A program made the translations under genes and the position numbers. This document shows positions 45,872 through 57,465 of a DNA stretch of 57,465 nucleotides, one piece after another. A model generated the notes under the pieces. It saw only the letters and a program-made list of their open reading frames with translations. It searched no databases and was not told the DNA's origin. The stretch is taken from contig NZ_JAELTJ010000024.1 of assembly GCF_016428805.1 (NCBI RefSeq), forward strand, positions 1-57,465. The letters run 5' to 3'. The DNA is from Achromobacter sp. ASV32. Its GTDB lineage: Bacteria > Pseudomonadota > Gammaproteobacteria > Burkholderiales > Burkholderiaceae_B. The first letter of the stretch is position 1. Each line of letters begins with the position of its first letter.

Positions 45872-46399
45872 TTACTTGCCGGCCAGCGGCAGCGCCATCA
45901 GCAGTTCGTCGTACAGCACGCCGTTGACGCACAGCGCTTCGCACTCGTGGCCGTATTCCTCGAACCCCAGCGTGACGTACAGGTTGAAGGCGGCGTCGTT
46001 GTTGGCGGTGACGCTCAACTGCACCTGGCGCACCCCGCGCATGCCGGTGGCGTGGCCGATCGCCGCCTGCATCAGCAGCCGGGCCAGGCCCTGGCCGCGC
46101 TGGCCGGGCGCCACGTACATGCTCCAGATATGGGCCTTGTGCCGGGTCTTCAGCTTGCGCTGGCGCGCCACGCCCACCATTCCCGCCAGCGCGTCCTGCG
46201 CAAACACGCCGAACATCGCGCTGTCGTCCGCCGGGGCGATCCAGGCGCGGATGTCGTCCAGTGTCAGCGTGTGTTCCTCTTCGTAACTTGATCCGAATGC
46301 TTCAGGGGTTTCCCGCAGGGCGTCCAGGCGCAACTGGCGCAGGGCGGAGGCATCTGCGGGGACAAGACGTCGGACAAGCGCGGCGGAAGCGGACGGCAT
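45872..46399 (-). CDS. GNAT-family N-acetyltransferase
   Basis: A 175-residue GNAT protein with AVRRLVPADA-like opening (ALVRRLVPADASALRQLRLDALRETPEAFGSSYEEE), the acetyl-CoA loop VAPGQRGQGLARLLMQAAI and the C-terminal VQLSVTANNDAAFNLYVTLGFEEYGHE. The ending EALCVNGVLYDELLMAL is characteristic of a subgroup annotated as GNAT family N-acetyltransferase of unknown substrate. It is convergent with the GGDEF gene with 14 bases between the stops. Confidence 0.9.
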   Translation of the reverse strand: MPSASAALVRRLVPADASALRQLRLDALRETPEAFGSSYEEEHTLTLDDIRAWIAPADDSAMFGVFAQDALAGMVGVARQRKLKTRHKAHIWSMYVAPGQRGQGLARLLMQAAIGHATGMRGVRQVQLSVTANNDAAFNLYVTLGFEEYGHECEALCVNGVLYDELLMALPLAGK

Positions 46400-46467
46400 G
46401 GCGGTGAAGTGTTGGGAATAGGGTACGGTTGGGGACGCTACCGGCCAGTATAGGCGGGGGGGCTGCC

Positions 46468-46473
46468 TATAAT
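46468..46473 (+). promoter_or_regulatory. -10 box upstream of hypothetical gene 46514
   Basis: A perfect TATAAT lies 41 bases before the ATG at 46514. The expected -35 position (about 46445-46450) is poor. A G7 homopolymer (46456-46462) lies in the spacer region, so spacer length could vary if the run slips. Confidence 0.45.
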
Positions 46474-46513
46474 GGGCCTAACGCCGCTCGCGGTTTTCAC
46501 AAAGGAGCCACTG

Positions 46514-46966
46514 ATGTTCGGTTTCCTCAAGATAAACCAGGACGCCAAGCGCGACGAAGTCCAGGAAGAGTTCGTGGCGCGTGTGGCCAACGCCGCCCAG
46601 GATTTCGTCCAGGCAGCCGGAGCCTTCGGCGTCGGGCTCGACTACTCGCTGTCCAGCATCCATGCGCTCGATACGGCGCTTGAAGCCGCCCACGTCGGCG
46701 CGCTGCCCCTGACCCCCATGCAAACCGTCGGCGCCGCCGCCTACCTCTACGAAGTGGCGCGCCGGGCTCACGGCGGCCTGTACGAGGTCTGCGACGACGA
46801 AGACCCGGTCGTGCTGGTCTGCGGCGAGCCTGAAGCCGAGGTCTGCTTGGGCGCCATCGCCAAGGTCGAGCGGCGTATCCGCTACGGCGCCGCCGAGGCC
46901 ATTGCGCCTTACTTCGACCTCTTCACCACCGCGCTGCAGGCCGGTGAGGCGCGCGTGATCCGCTAG
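46514..46966 (+). CDS. Hypothetical cytoplasmic protein
   Basis: About 150 residues starting at MFGFLKINQDAKRDEVQEEFVARVANAAQDF (ATG 46514, preceded by AAAGGAG). It is soluble, acidic, and mostly helical, with LDTALEAAHVGALPLTPMQTVGAAAYLYEVARRAHGGLYEVCDDEDPVVLVCGEPEAE in the middle. No signal peptide, membrane helix or recognised domain. The strong ribosome site and -10 box support expression. Its function is unknown. Confidence 0.75.
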   Translation: MFGFLKINQDAKRDEVQEEFVARVANAAQDFVQAAGAFGVGLDYSLSSIHALDTALEAAHVGALPLTPMQTVGAAAYLYEVARRAHGGLYEVCDDEDPVVLVCGEPEAEVCLGAIAKVERRIRYGAAEAIAPYFDLFTTALQAGEARVIR

Positions 46967-47152
46967 GTTTTTCCGCCCTCTGCACCCCTGTTCGGGAAAA
47001 CCATAGGGTCTGGAGAAAATCCGCCCTACAATTCCGCCATTCCCGCCAGCCTGGCGGGGCCTCTCGCGCCGCCTGTCATCAGACGGTTTTTCACTAGAAG
47101 TACACTCGCGTCCGCCATCACGGTCCGATTCGCTTGCCCCAGGAGCGCCTGC

Positions 47153-49414
47153 ATGAAATTCCGCTTCCCTATTTTCATCATCGACGAGGACTACCGTTCC
47201 GAGAACGCGTCCGGTTTGGGTATTCGTGCCTTGTCTGAAGCGATCGAGGCCGAGGGCGTCGAGGTGATCGGGGTGACCAGTTATGGCGACTTGAGTTCGT
47301 TCGCCCAGCAGCAAAGCCGCGCCAGCGCCTTCATCCTGTCGATCGACGACGAGGAATTCGACGTCGATTCGCCCGAGGACGTGGCCAGCGCGATCAAGAA
47401 CCTGCGTATGTTCATCGGTGAACTGCGTTTCCGCAACGCCGACATTCCCATCTACCTGTACGGCGAAACGCGCACCTCGGAGCACATCCCGAACGACATC
47501 CTGCGCGAACTGCACGGCTTCATCCACATGTTCGAGGACACGCCCGAATTCGTGGCGCGCCACATCATCCGCGAAGCCCGCAGCTACGTGGACAGCCTGC
47601 CGCCGCCGTTCTTCCGTGAGCTGGTCAAGTACGCGCAGGACGGTTCCTATTCCTGGCACTGCCCCGGCCACTCGGGCGGCGTGGCGTTCCTGAAGAGCCC
47701 GGTGGGCCGGATGTTCCACCAGTTCTTCGGCGAAAACATGCTGCGCGCCGACGTCTGCAACGCCGTGGACGAACTGGGCCAGCTGCTGGACCACACCGGC
47801 CCGGTCGCCGAATCGGAACTGAACGCCGCGCGCATCTTCCATGCCGACCACTGCTATTTCGTGACCAACGGCACGTCCACCTCGAACAAGGTGGTGTGGC
47901 ACGCCAACGTGGCCGCCGGCGACGTGGTGGTGGTCGATCGCAACTGCCACAAGTCGATCCTGCACGCCATCACCATGACGGGCGCGATTCCGGTGTTCCT
48001 GCGCCCCACGCGCAATCACCTGGGCATCATCGGCCCGATCCCGCTGGAAGAATTCCACCCCGACAGCATCCGCAAGAAGATCGAGGCGAACCCCTTCGCG
48101 CGCGAAGCGGTGAACAAGAACCCGCGCATCCTGACGCTGACGCAAAGCACGTACGACGGCGTCATCTACAACGTGGAAATGATCAAGGAGCAGCTCGGCA
48201 GCTATGTCGATACGCTGCACTTCGACGAAGCCTGGCTGCCGCACGCCGCGTTCCACGAGTTCTACAAGGACATGCACGCCATCGGCCAGGACCGCCCGCG
48301 CAGCCAGGACGCGATGGTGTTCGCCACCCACTCCACGCACAAGCTGCTGGCCGGCATCTCGCAGGCCTCGCAGATCATTGTGCAGGAATCCGAGACCCGC
48401 AAGCTCGACCGTAACGTCTTCAACGAGGCGTACCTGATGCACACGTCGACCTCGCCGCAGTACGCGATCATCGCGTCGTGCGACGTGGCCGCGGCCATGA
48501 TGGAACCCCCGGGCGGCACCGCGCTGGTCGAGGAAAGCATCCGCGAAGCGCTGGACTTCCGCCGCGCCATGCGCAAGGTGGAATCCGAATTCGGCAAGAA
48601 CGACTGGTGGTTCAAGGTCTGGGGCCCGAACCGCCTGGTGTCCGAAGGCATCGGCAACCGCGACGAATGGGTGCTGGAAGCCAACGACCACTGGCACGGC
48701 TTCGGTGAAATGGCCGAAGGCTTCAACATGCTGGACCCGATCAAGGCCACGGTCATCACCCCGGGGCTGGACATGTCGGGCAGCTTCGGCGAAACCGGCA
48801 TCCCCGCGGCGCTGGTCTCCAAGTACCTGACCGAGCACGGCGTGGTGGTCGAGAAGACCGGCCTGTATTCGTTCTTCATCCTGTTTACCATCGGCATCAC
48901 CAAGGGCCGTTGGAACACGCTCTTGACCGCGCTGCAGCAGTTCAAGGACGACTACGACCGCAACCAGCCGCTGTGGCGCATTCTGCCGGACTTCTGCAAG
49001 GTGCATCGCCGTTACGAGCGCATGGGCCTGCGCGATCTGTGCCAGCAGATCCACGAAGCCTACCGCGAGCGCGATGTGGCCCGCCTGACCACCGAGATGT
49101 ACCTGAGCGACATGGTGCCGGCGCTCAAGCCGTCCGACGCCTTCGCCCGCATGGCGCACCGCGAGGTCGAACGCGTGGACATCGACCAGCTTGAAGGCCG
49201 CGTCACCGGCGTGCTGCTGACGCCGTACCCCCCGGGCATCCCGCTGCTGATTCCGGGCGAGCGCTTCAATCGCACCATCGTCCAGTACCTGCAGTTCGCG
49301 CGCGAGTTCAACGAGCGCTTCCCGGGCTTCGAGACCTACATCCACGGCTTGGCCGACGAAGTGGGTCCGGACGGCGAGAAGCGTTACTACGTCGACTGCC
49401 TGATCGAAGACTGA
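47153..49414 (+). CDS. Orn/Lys/Arg decarboxylase (AdiA-like, PLP-dependent)
   Basis: A 753-residue fold-type-I decarboxylase. Residues about 1-130 are the CheY-like wing domain (MKFRFPIFIIDEDYRSENASGLGIRALSEAIE). The PLP-binding lysine is Lys397 in VFATHSTHKLLAGISQAS, and the PLP phosphate and substrate motifs are PGHSGGVAFLKSPVGRMFHQFFGENMLRADVCN and NGTSTSNKVVWHANV. The C-terminal domain follows. Whether arginine, lysine or ornithine is the substrate is not certain. Such enzymes support acid resistance or polyamine synthesis. No antiporter gene is adjacent, so a biosynthetic role is also possible. Confidence 0.92.
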   Translation: MKFRFPIFIIDEDYRSENASGLGIRALSEAIEAEGVEVIGVTSYGDLSSFAQQQSRASAFILSIDDEEFDVDSPEDVASAIKNLRMFIGELRFRNADIPIYLYGETRTSEHIPNDILRELHGFIHMFEDTPEFVARHIIREARSYVDSLPPPFFRELVKYAQDGSYSWHCPGHSGGVAFLKSPVGRMFHQFFGENMLRADVCNAVDELGQLLDHTGPVAESELNAARIFHADHCYFVTNGTSTSNKVVWHANVAAGDVVVVDRNCHKSILHAITMTGAIPVFLRPTRNHLGIIGPIPLEEFHPDSIRKKIEANPFAREAVNKNPRILTLTQSTYDGVIYNVEMIKEQLGSYVDTLHFDEAWLPHAAFHEFYKDMHAIGQDRPRSQDAMVFATHSTHKLLAGISQASQIIVQESETRKLDRNVFNEAYLMHTSTSPQYAIIASCDVAAAMMEPPGGTALVEESIREALDFRRAMRKVESEFGKNDWWFKVWGPNRLVSEGIGNRDEWVLEANDHWHGFGEMAEGFNMLDPIKATVITPGLDMSGSFGETGIPAALVSKYLTEHGVVVEKTGLYSFFILFTIGITKGRWNTLLTALQQFKDDYDRNQPLWRILPDFCKVHRRYERMGLRDLCQQIHEAYRERDVARLTTEMYLSDMVPALKPSDAFARMAHREVERVDIDQLEGRVTGVLLTPYPPGIPLLIPGERFNRTIVQYLQFAREFNERFPGFETYIHGLADEVGPDGEKRYYVDCLIED

Positions 49415-49431
49415 TCCGGTCCGGAGTCCCG

Positions 49432-50634
49432 ATGTTCGATGTTGCCGTTCTCGGCGCCGGCGCCGCTGGCATGATGTGCGCAGCGGTCGCCGGCCAGCGT
49501 GGCTTGCGGGTGGTGCTGGTCGACCATGCCGAGCGCCTGGCCGAGAAAATCCGCATTTCCGGCGGAGGCCGCTGCAACTTCACCAACATCGGGGCCGGCC
49601 CCGCCAATTTCCTCTCCGACAATCCGCACTTCTGCCGCTCGGCCCTGTCGGGCTATACGCCGCAGGACTTCCTGGCGCTGCTCAAGCGCCACCACATCGC
49701 CTGGCACGAGAAGCATCGCGGCCAGCTGTTCTGCGACGATTCCAGCGAGTCCATCATCGAGATGCTGCGCGCCGAATGCGATACGGGCGGCGTGCAATGG
49801 CGCATGGGTTGCCAGGTGGCCGAGGTGGCCCACGGCGAGGCCGGCTTCGCGTTGCGCACCAGCCAGGGCCCGATCCGGGCCGCCAAGCTGGTGGTCGCCA
49901 CCGGCGGCATGGCGATTCCGCAACTGGGCGCGACCGACTTCGGGCTGAAGCTGGCGCGCCAGTTCGGCCTGAAGGTGGTCGAGCCGCGTCCCGCGCTGGT
50001 GCCGCTGACGTTCGATCCGGCCCAATGGCAGCCCCTGGCGGAGCTGTCCGGCGTGGCGCTCGAGGTCAATCTGCACACGGGGCAGGGCAAGACCCGCGGT
50101 GAATTCCTCGAAGACCTGCTGTTCACCCATCGCGGCCTGTCGGGTCCGGCGATCCTGCAGATCTCCAGTTTCTGGAAACCCGGCGAGCCCATCGTCATCG
50201 ACCTGGCGCCGGGCCGCGATCTGGCCGCCGAATTGCTGGCGTCCAAGTCCGGCAACCGCCAGCAATTGCACACGGTGCTGGCGGGCCTGTGGCCCAAGCG
50301 CCTGGCCGACCGCTGGCTGCACCTGGCCGAGCAGGACGGCAAGCCCGGCCTGGCGGCCTTGCGCCTGGCCGACGCGCCCGACAAGACGCTGCGCACGCTG
50401 GCGCAGGACATCCACCAGTGGACCCTGGTGCCCAGCGGCACCGCCGGCTACAAGAAGGCCGAGGTCATGCGCGGCGGCGTCGACACCCGGGGGCTGGACC
50501 AGAAATCCATGCAGGCCAAGACCACCGCCGGGCTGTACTTCATCGGCGAAGCCGTCGACGTGACCGGCTGGCTGGGCGGCTACAACTTCCAATGGGCCTG
50601 GGCTTCCGGCGTGGCCTGCGGCAAGGCGCTGTAG
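49432..50634 (+). CDS. HI0933/YhiN-type NAD(P)/FAD-dependent oxidoreductase
   Basis: A 400-residue flavoprotein starting 17 bases after the decarboxylase stop. It opens with the FAD-binding Rossmann motif FDVAVLGAGAAGMMCAAVAGQRG and the family-specific RISGGGRCNFTN (SGGGRCN). Other motifs: VVATGGMAIPQLGATDFG, FTHRGLSGPAILQIS, and the C-terminal GLYFIGEAVDVTGWLGGYNFQWAWASG. Members are also annotated as BaiN/RdsA family. The physiological substrate is not known. Confidence 0.93.
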   Translation: MFDVAVLGAGAAGMMCAAVAGQRGLRVVLVDHAERLAEKIRISGGGRCNFTNIGAGPANFLSDNPHFCRSALSGYTPQDFLALLKRHHIAWHEKHRGQLFCDDSSESIIEMLRAECDTGGVQWRMGCQVAEVAHGEAGFALRTSQGPIRAAKLVVATGGMAIPQLGATDFGLKLARQFGLKVVEPRPALVPLTFDPAQWQPLAELSGVALEVNLHTGQGKTRGEFLEDLLFTHRGLSGPAILQISSFWKPGEPIVIDLAPGRDLAAELLASKSGNRQQLHTVLAGLWPKRLADRWLHLAEQDGKPGLAALRLADAPDKTLRTLAQDIHQWTLVPSGTAGYKKAEVMRGGVDTRGLDQKSMQAKTTAGLYFIGEAVDVTGWLGGYNFQWAWASGVACGKAL

Positions 50635-50699
50635 GCGCGGCGTCGGGGGCAGCGGGGCGGGCATAGTCCGTCTCTATGACAGCTATTGCAACGTCACCA

Positions 50700-50729
50700 T
50701 TGTTATATCAAATAAAAATACATATCATT
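50700..50729 (+). promoter_or_regulatory. sodA promoter with Fur-box-like overlap
   Basis: The promoter candidate is TTGTTA (50700-50705), 17-base spacer and TATCAT (50723-50728). A 19-base segment at 50711-50729 matches the Fur consensus at 11 of 19 positions and covers the -10. The whole block 50693-50745 is AT-rich against the GC-rich background. Iron repression of sodA is known in Bordetella, which supports the site, but the match is modest. Confidence 0.5.
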
Positions 50730-50790
50730 TATGTTTTCGATAATCAATGCGGCCCCGCATTCCGCGGCACCGTCCTGACGGAGACATCTC

Positions 50791-51405
<615 letters not shown>

Positions 51406-51430
51406 TTCGGCCAGGCGCGGGGGCAGGTCC

Positions 51431-52324
51431 ATGAACACATTCAGCCGTCATCGCATCCGGCCCGCAGCGACCAGCGTCAGCGTCTGGACGCTGTCGGTGC
51501 TGGTCGCCTGCCTGGGCCTGCACCAGCTGTGGGTCTATTTCGACGCGAACGCGCCGCACGTCGCGGACGCGCTGCTGGGCGGCATGGTCGCCGCCGGTGC
51601 TACCGCGGCGGGCACGCTGCCCATCCTGTTCGCGCGCACCATTCCCCAGAAAATGCAGGACAGCATGTTCGGCTTTGGCGCCGGCGTCATGCTGGCGGCC
51701 AGCGCGTTTTCGCTAGTGGCGCCGGGCATCTCGGCAGCCGAAGCGCAGGGCGCCGGCCCCTGGGCCGCGGGCCTGACGGTCGGCGCTGCCATCCTGCTGG
51801 GCGCGGCGGTGCTGCTGCTGATGGACCGCCTGCTGCCGCACGAACACTTCATCAAGGGCCGCGAGGGCATGGAAGCGCACCGGTTGCGGCGCACCTGGCT
51901 GTTTGTCTTTGCCATCACTCTGCACAACCTGCCCGAGGGCTTGGCCATCGGCGTGGGCTATGCCGGCAATGACCCGGTGCGGGGCACGGCGTTGGCAACC
52001 GGCATTGCGATCCAGGACATCCCCGAGGGGCTGGTGGTGGCGGTGGCGTTGCTGGCCGCTGGCTACAAGCGTTCGTTCGCCGTGGCCCTGGGCATGCTGT
52101 CGGGGCTGGTCGAACCGCTGGGGGCCGTGCTGGGCGCGGCGGTGGTGGGCTGGTCGGCCGCGCTGCTGCCATGGGGGCTGGGCTTTGCCGCCGGTGCCAT
52201 GCTGTTCGTCATCAGCCACGAGATCATCCCCGAGTCGCATCGCAAGGGGCACGAGGTCTATGCCACCTGCGGGCTGATGCTGGGGTTTGTGCTGATGATG
52301 CTGCTGGATACCGCGCTGGGGTAG
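51431..52324 (+). CDS. ZIP-family divalent metal transporter
   Basis: A 297-residue membrane protein with about eight helices. The ZIP signatures HNLPEG (in LHNLPEGLAIGVGYAGND) and QDIPEG (in IAIQDIPEGLVVAVAL) carry the binuclear metal site. The C-terminal SHEIIPESHRKGHE adds further histidines. The cytoplasmic loop HEHFIKGREGMEAHR between helices 3 and 4 is short. Its order resembles the structurally known Bordetella bronchiseptica BbZIP, but the N-terminus differs, so it may be a paralogue. Zinc, iron, manganese or cadmium could be substrates. Co-location with sodA makes manganese or iron uptake worth testing. Confidence 0.93.
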   Translation: MNTFSRHRIRPAATSVSVWTLSVLVACLGLHQLWVYFDANAPHVADALLGGMVAAGATAAGTLPILFARTIPQKMQDSMFGFGAGVMLAASAFSLVAPGISAAEAQGAGPWAAGLTVGAAILLGAAVLLLMDRLLPHEHFIKGREGMEAHRLRRTWLFVFAITLHNLPEGLAIGVGYAGNDPVRGTALATGIAIQDIPEGLVVAVALLAAGYKRSFAVALGMLSGLVEPLGAVLGAAVVGWSAALLPWGLGFAAGAMLFVISHEIIPESHRKGHEVYATCGLMLGFVLMMLLDTALG

Positions 52325-52553
52325 CAGGCGCGGCTTTCCGTGGCGCCCCGAGTCCACGACGGGCCTCGCGCGGCGCTGGGCGGCAGCCGCGTTTCGCGGT
52401 ATGCTTTCGGCGCTGTCACGCATGTTGCGGGAGAGAGCGGCTGCCAAGGGCGGTCGCCGCCGAAGGCGCAATTCGCCCGGAATCGCTCAGGTATCCCATA
52501 CCGCACATGTTTGCCCTGTCCCGGTTTTCACCGTGAGGACGAGGCAAAACAGT

Positions 52554-52662
52554 ACTCTGGAGAGACCTGGCGCCGCTGCCCAATCAGGGACATAGCGCGC
52601 AGCCCAGGCGCCGAAGGTGCAAACCCGCCAAGCGGGGCAACTCTCAGGCAAAAGGACAGAGG
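52554..52662 (+). promoter_or_regulatory. Glycine riboswitch, single aptamer
   Basis: The conserved glycine aptamer runs from ACTCTGGAGAGACC (52554) through GCGCCGAAGGTGCAAACC to the AACTCTCAGGCAAAAGGACAGAG end (52661). P1 pairs 52555-52559 with 52657-52661. Only one aptamer is recognisable in the 195 bases before gcvT, so it looks like a singlet rather than the usual tandem. A GC-rich hairpin at about 52684-52706 may be part of the expression platform. There is no T run after it, so control is probably at translation. Confidence 0.93.
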
Positions 52663-52756
52663 GGCGGAAAATTCAGCCGTTGCGCGGGGGCATGTTGCCC
52701 ACCCGCCAATGGCATTCCGTAACCCTGGCACCGCTGCCGCTCCGGAGTACCCGCGC

Positions 52757-53857
52757 ATGTCCGCAACCCTCAAACGCACCCCGCTGGCCGACGAACACAT
52801 CGCCCGCGGCGCCCGCATGGTCGATTTCGGCGGCTGGGACATGCCCCTGGCCTATGGTTCGCAACTGGAAGAGCACCATGCGGTGCGCCAGGACGCCGGC
52901 ATGTTCGACGTTTCGCACATGCTCAACGCCGACGTCACCGGGCCGGACGCCTTTGCGTTCCTGCAGCGCCTGGTGGCCAACGACGTGGCCAAGCTGACGG
53001 TGCCGGGCAAGGCGCTCTACACCTGCATGCTCAATCCGCAAGGCGGCGTCATCGACGACCTGATCGTCTACTTCTTCGCCGTTGACGAGTGGCGCGTGGT
53101 GGTCAACGCCGGCACCGCCGACAAGGACATGGCCTGGATGCAGCGCGTCAAGCAGGCCGGCAAGTTCGACGTCACCATCACGCCGCGCCGCGACCTGGCC
53201 ATGATCGCCGTGCAGGGCCCCAATGCCCGCGCCAAGGTCTGGGCCGCGCGTCCGGCCTGGCAGGCTGCCAGCGAACCGCTGACCCCGTTCGTGGCCGCCC
53301 GCGTCGGCGACGACACCCTGGTGGCCCGCACCGGCTACACCGGCGAAGATGGGTTTGAAATCGTGCTGCCCGCCGCCGAGGCCGTGCAGCTGTGGCGCGA
53401 CCTGGCCGCCCAGGGCGTGCGCCCGGCGGGCCTGGGGGCGCGCGACACGCTGCGCCTGGAAGCCGGCATGAACCTGTACGGCCAGGACATGGACGAACTG
53501 ACCCAGCCGGGCGAAGCCGCCCTGACCTGGACGGTGTCCCTGAAAAACCCCGAACGCCGCTTCATCGGCCGCGACGCGCTGGAACAATTCGCCACGCCCG
53601 CCGCCTTCGTCGGCCTGAAGCTGCAGGAACGCGGCGTCATGCGCGCCCACATGGCCGTGCGCACCAAGGACGGCGTGGGCGAGCTCACCAGCGGCACCAT
53701 GTCGCCGACGCTGGGCGTGTCCATCGGTTTTGCCCGCCTGCCGCAAGGCGTGGTCGCGGGCGACACGGTCGAGGTCGACATCCGTGGCAAATGGGTGCCC
53801 GCCCTGGTCTGCAAACTGCCGTTTGTCCGTAACGGCAAAGCCGTCGAACACTCGTAA
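52757..53857 (+). CDS. gcvT: Aminomethyltransferase GcvT (glycine cleavage T protein)
   Basis: About 366 residues starting at [34 protein letters not shown] (ATG 52757); longer in-frame starts run through the riboswitch. Family motifs: [59 protein letters not shown] and [33 protein letters not shown]. It transfers the methylene from the lipoamide-bound intermediate to tetrahydrofolate, releasing ammonia. It is the first gene of gcvTHP under the glycine riboswitch. Confidence 0.97.
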   Translation: MSATLKRTPLADEHIARGARMVDFGGWDMPLAYGSQLEEHHAVRQDAGMFDVSHMLNADVTGPDAFAFLQRLVANDVAKLTVPGKALYTCMLNPQGGVIDDLIVYFFAVDEWRVVVNAGTADKDMAWMQRVKQAGKFDVTITPRRDLAMIAVQGPNARAKVWAARPAWQAASEPLTPFVAARVGDDTLVARTGYTGEDGFEIVLPAAEAVQLWRDLAAQGVRPAGLGARDTLRLEAGMNLYGQDMDELTQPGEAALTWTVSLKNPERRFIGRDALEQFATPAAFVGLKLQERGVMRAHMAVRTKDGVGELTSGTMSPTLGVSIGFARLPQGVVAGDTVEVDIRGKWVPALVCKLPFVRNGKAVEHS

Positions 53858-53953
53858 ACTCGAAGCTTCGCGCTGCCGGTCCCCCTGGGGGCGGGCCGCC
53901 GGCGCGAGGCGCGCAACACCATTCTCTTCTACCCGAATCCCTCAGGAGTTCCC

Positions 53954-54331
53954 ATGAGTCTGCCCACCGATCGCAAGTACACCGAGTCCCACGAATGGGT
54001 CAAAGCCGAAGGCGACGTGTTCGTCGTCGGCATCACCGATACCGCCCAGGATCAACTGGGTGATCTGGTCTTCGTCGGCGACGTCAAGGTTGGCGCCAAG
54101 CTGAATGCGGGCGAGACCGCCGGCGTGGTCGAGTCGGTCAAGGCCGCTTCCGACATCTACGCCCCGGTCACGGGCGAGATCGTCGCGTTCAATGAAGAAC
54201 TCGAAAACAACCCCAACCTGATCAACGAATCGGCCTTCACCGCCTGGATCTTCAAGATCAAGCCGGTCAACGCCGCCGATGCCGACAAGCTGCTGGACGC
54301 CGCCGGCTACGAAGCCGTCGCCAACGGCTAA
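53954..54331 (+). CDS. gcvH: Glycine cleavage H protein
   Basis: A 125-residue lipoyl carrier starting at [41 protein letters not shown]. The lipoylated lysine is Lys63 in [19 protein letters not shown]. It shuttles the aminomethyl group between GcvP and GcvT. It lies 96 bases after gcvT and 97 before gcvP. Confidence 0.97.
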   Translation: MSLPTDRKYTESHEWVKAEGDVFVVGITDTAQDQLGDLVFVGDVKVGAKLNAGETAGVVESVKAASDIYAPVTGEIVAFNEELENNPNLINESAFTAWIFKIKPVNAADADKLLDAAGYEAVANG

Positions 54332-54428
54332 GCCTGTCCGGACGGGCGCGGCGCCTGGCGCCGCTGCCCGTCTGCAAGACGCATCACCGTCCGTCCCCCG
54401 ACGACACCCGCTACCCCGAGATCCCTCC

Positions 54429-57302
<2,874 letters not shown>

Positions 57303-57341
57303 CGTGAACAACGGGGCGCCGTCCAGGCAGCCCCGGCAGCG

Positions 57342-57465
<124 letters not shown>

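Noticed and set aside
46478-49345. 955-residue minus-strand open frame
   Set aside because: Antisense shadow of the decarboxylase and the 46514 gene; no motif.

Overview
The window is high-GC and gene-dense, with tight gene packing, many ATGA/TGATG gene overlaps, an orphan Bug-type solute-binding protein, and a ZIP transporter of the Bordetella BbZIP type. This points to a betaproteobacterium of the family Alcaligenaceae (Bordetella/Achromobacter group). That placement is inferred from gene content; no database search was possible. The window is one assembly contig. It starts inside a gene (tcuA). It ends in sequencing artefact: a Nextera transposase adapter at 57342-57374 followed by degraded index sequence and a poly-G run. 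Real genomic sequence stops at about base 57341.

Layout. 1-3344: end of tcuA, tcuB and a TctC/Bug binding protein (tricarboxylate use). 3426-5349: three poorly characterised secreted or membrane proteins. 5452-9475 (minus strand): cytochrome bd oxidase cydA-cydB, a tiny DUF2474 subunit and a MocR-type regulator. 9807-12526: alpha/beta hydrolase, EamA exporter and a divergent LysR regulator. 12542-21908 (minus strand): seven tightly packed genes, phaC, outer-membrane factor, HlyD adaptor, RbbA ABC protein, ABC-2 permease, phasin and phaB. A divergent TetR regulator (22014-22619) sits next to phaC with a palindromic operator candidate between them. 22697-26044: CSS-EAL c-di-GMP phosphodiesterase, a small secreted protein, a DUF2975/XRE pair and a DUF4156 lipoprotein. 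26110-27321: Kch-like potassium channel. 27.4-29.2 kb is the least explained stretch: a probable non-coding RNA with a strong terminator, a pseudo-receiver winged-helix regulator, a second orphan terminator and an AT-rich gap. 29201-33338: XRE regulator, acyltransferase, two META-domain lipoproteins and trhO. 33424-36015: metG and a small membrane protein (minus strand). 36117-43564: apbC, tamA, tamB and dcd. 43599-46966: a VOC-GNAT fusion, a GGDEF diguanylate cyclase, a GNAT acetyltransferase and a hypothetical protein. 47153-52324: Orn/Lys/Arg decarboxylase, HI0933-type flavoprotein, Mn-type superoxide dismutase and ZIP transporter. 52554-57302: glycine riboswitch and gcvT-gcvH-gcvP.

How the genes work together. 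The strongest unusual association is polyhydroxyalkanoate synthase, phasin and acetoacetyl-CoA reductase flanking a complete tripartite ABC exporter in what looks like one transcription unit, with a TetR regulator at its head. The glycine cleavage operon is a conventional riboswitch-controlled catabolic unit. TamA-TamB form a TTGA-coupled pair for outer-membrane biogenesis. One c-di-GMP synthase and one c-di-GMP phosphodiesterase, both membrane-anchored, lie in separate parts of the window. I saw no tRNA, rRNA, CRISPR array, prophage or insertion sequence.
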